Below are positions 6,811-7,955 of a stretch of 7,955 bases of DNA, one piece after another. Where the stretch lies: positions 1-7,955 of the forward strand of contig CAIOSU010000139.1 in NCBI GenBank assembly GCA_903861055.1, written 5' to 3'. Under the pieces are notes generated by a model. It saw only the letters and a program-made list of their open reading frames with translations, searched no databases and was not told where the DNA came from. Within the stretch, counting starts at the first letter, position 1, and every line of letters starts with the position of its first letter. This DNA is from an uncultured bacterium (GTDB lineage Bacteria; Bacteroidota; Bacteroidia; Chitinophagales; CAIOSU01). Made by a program: the position numbers and the translations under genes.

Positions 6811-6873
6811 ATTGGTTATTGGTTAACTGGTAATAAACTAATCAATGAATAACAAGTCAACCAATTAACCAGT
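6811..6873. repeat. Long imperfect inverted repeat between convergent genes
   Basis: The left arm 6811-6834 pairs with the right arm 6849-6873 over about 24 positions, with three mismatches, one G-T wobble and one bulged base (6865), around a loop of about 14 bases. Both arms are AT-rich and contain repeated TTGGTTA-type units. Its place between the stop codons of the prohibitin gene and apaG suggests a shared two-way transcription end or mRNA-stabilising hairpin. No T-run follows on either side, so it is not a textbook intrinsic terminator. Confidence 0.5.
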
Positions 6874-6886
6874 AATCAGTCCAAAG

Positions 6887-7279
6887 CTAGTTCATCTTTG
6901 GCGTAGCAATCATCTCAAACTCAGGTATGAGGACTTCAAAGATACGACCATCGCTAAGCCGTTCAAACTCGTATACGCCATGCATTCGGCCCATTTCGCC
7001 TTTTAGGTTGCAGCCCGACACATATTGATACTGGCCCATAGGCTCTAGAACTGGTTGTTGACCAACCACACCTTCGCCTTCTACCTCGCGGTATTCGCCA
7101 GTAGCATATGCATCGTAAATAAACCAATGCCTGCGCAACAACTTAATGGTGCTTTCGCTCGAATTTTCAATACTCACGCGGTAAGCAAAAATAAATTCAC
7201 TTTCCAACGGGTTTGAGTAATCGTCCTGGTAAAAGCTTTCTACACTTACCCGGACCCCTCTAGTGATCTCAGTAACCAT
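6887..7279 (-). CDS. apaG: ApaG family protein (DUF525)
   Basis: The product has 130 residues from ATG 7279. A GTG nine bases further upstream (7288) would add three residues, but family members usually begin with the MVTEITRGVRVSVE-type sequence, so the ATG is preferred. The hallmark core GEGVVGQQPVLEP, then YQYVSGCNLKGEMGRMHGVYEF, marks the single ApaG immunoglobulin-like beta domain, and the length matches the family. ApaG is a small cytosolic protein historically linked to Co2+/Mg2+ efflux and resistance in enterobacteria; its biochemical activity is unclear. One departure from the usual pattern is PMGQYQY where members I recall commonly have PGExFxY. It follows gmk by 45 bases on the same strand and is probably cotranscribed with it. 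Confidence 0.92.
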   Translation of the reverse strand: MVTEITRGVRVSVESFYQDDYSNPLESEFIFAYRVSIENSSESTIKLLRRHWFIYDAYATGEYREVEGEGVVGQQPVLEPMGQYQYVSGCNLKGEMGRMHGVYEFERLSDGRIFEVLIPEFEMIATPKMN

Positions 7280-7324
7280 ACGCCACACTTTTATAGGTAA
7301 TAAGTAACAATACGTAATCTATAG

Positions 7325-7927
7325 TCAAAAGGTTGTGTGCTCACTCCTAATGCCTAAAAATCCTTCTACCAATCGTTCTGCCTCTTTCAAAGCATCTTCT
7401 AGAGCATCGTTGACAATTATCGCGTCAAAATAATCCTCGTGGCTCAGTTCAAATTGCATTCTTTCAATGCGTTTGTTCAACTCCTCCTCACTTTCGGTAC
7501 CCCGTTGTTTCAGCCTTTCTATCAATATCTCTGGGCTTGGTGGTTTTACAAACACCGATAAAACCCGGTCGCCGTATAGGTTTTTTACATTTTGGGCACC
7601 TTTCACATCTATATCCAATACAAGATTCTTGCCAAGTTCACTAAGGCGGTCTACCTCACTGTGCAACGTGCCATAATACAGGCCTGGATATACTTCTTCT
7701 GATTCAATGAACTTATGGTTGCGGATGTGTTCTAAAAACGCTTCCTCACTCAGGAAGTAATAATGAACCCCATCTTCTTCACCGTTTCTGCGTTTGCGGG
7801 TGGTTGCTGAGACGGAAAAACCTAACCTATCTTTGTATTTAGACAGCAAATGTCTCACTAAGGTTGTCTTACCTGCCCCCGAAGGTGAGGTAAAAATTAT
7901 TATGCGGCCTCCATGCTCCTTGCTCAT
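7325..7927 (-). CDS. gmk: Guanylate kinase
   Basis: The product has 200 residues, the normal length. It phosphorylates GMP to GDP with ATP in the cytosol, an essential step of guanine nucleotide synthesis and recycling. The P-loop PSGAGKTT is at residues 15-22. The GMP-binding signature SATTRKRRNGEEDGVHYYF starts at residue 40, with the expected Arg44, Arg47 and Glu50. The YYGT motif, then LVLDIDVKGAQ (Walker B region) and the lid-side RLKQRGTESEEEL with its arginines follow. The complete set indicates an active enzyme. The ATG at 7927 is the obvious start, only four residues before the conserved GGRIIIFTSPSG strand. It is the first of a probable gmk-apaG pair, and its promoter lies outside the window or in the last 28 bases, where I see no TAnnTTTG element. 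Confidence 0.97.
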   Translation of the reverse strand: MSKEHGGRIIIFTSPSGAGKTTLVRHLLSKYKDRLGFSVSATTRKRRNGEEDGVHYYFLSEEAFLEHIRNHKFIESEEVYPGLYYGTLHSEVDRLSELGKNLVLDIDVKGAQNVKNLYGDRVLSVFVKPPSPEILIERLKQRGTESEEELNKRIERMQFELSHEDYFDAIIVNDALEDALKEAERLVEGFLGIRSEHTTF

Positions 7928-7955
7928 TTATAATAACAGCTTGTGTTACAAAATG

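Noticed and set aside
7928..7955. Possible gmk promoter at the window edge
   Set aside because: The minus strand contains TTTTG but the bases needed for TAnnTTTG do not match, and the window ends there.

Overview
The window reads as chromosomal DNA of a Bacteroidota bacterium. The support is a gldB-type gliding lipoprotein gene, a TonB-dependent receptor paired with a HmuY-like lipoprotein, a PorT-type small outer-membrane barrel, an RRM protein with a glycine-rich tail, Bacteroidota-style -7 elements (TAnnTTTG), and no clear Shine-Dalgarno sequences before the starts I examined. Base composition is moderately AT-rich, apart from a GC-rich glycine-codon tract. I cannot place it below phylum, although gldB points to the gliding/T9SS-bearing lineages. 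I see no tRNA, rRNA, CRISPR array, insertion sequence or phage gene.

Layout from left to right. (1) Positions 1-2605, + strand: the C-terminal three quarters of a TonB-dependent receptor with haem-receptor hallmarks (FRAP box, following His, NLDL box), then 4 bases later a HmuY-family surface lipoprotein. Together they look like a haem/iron uptake operon whose 5' end lies outside the window. (2) Positions 2612-4888, - strand: a DPM1-like family 2 glycosyltransferase, an RRM RNA-binding protein and a PorT-like outer-membrane barrel. These are spaced widely enough (328 and 95 bases) to be separate transcription units. (3) Positions 4941-6793, + strand: gldB followed by a prohibitin/SPFH-domain protein whose start overlaps the gldB stop (ATGA), so the two are probably translationally coupled. 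(4) Positions 6887-7927, - strand: gmk (guanylate kinase) then apaG, 45 bases apart and probably one transcript.

The gene content is mostly ordinary core and envelope functions, and I found no clear new defence or mobile system. The points most worth a second look are the HmuY-like lipoprotein, which is longer than classical HmuY, appears internally duplicated and has a single histidine; a strong hairpin inside the receptor gene just before the lipoprotein gene; the gldB-prohibitin coupling; and a long imperfect inverted repeat between the convergent prohibitin and apaG genes.
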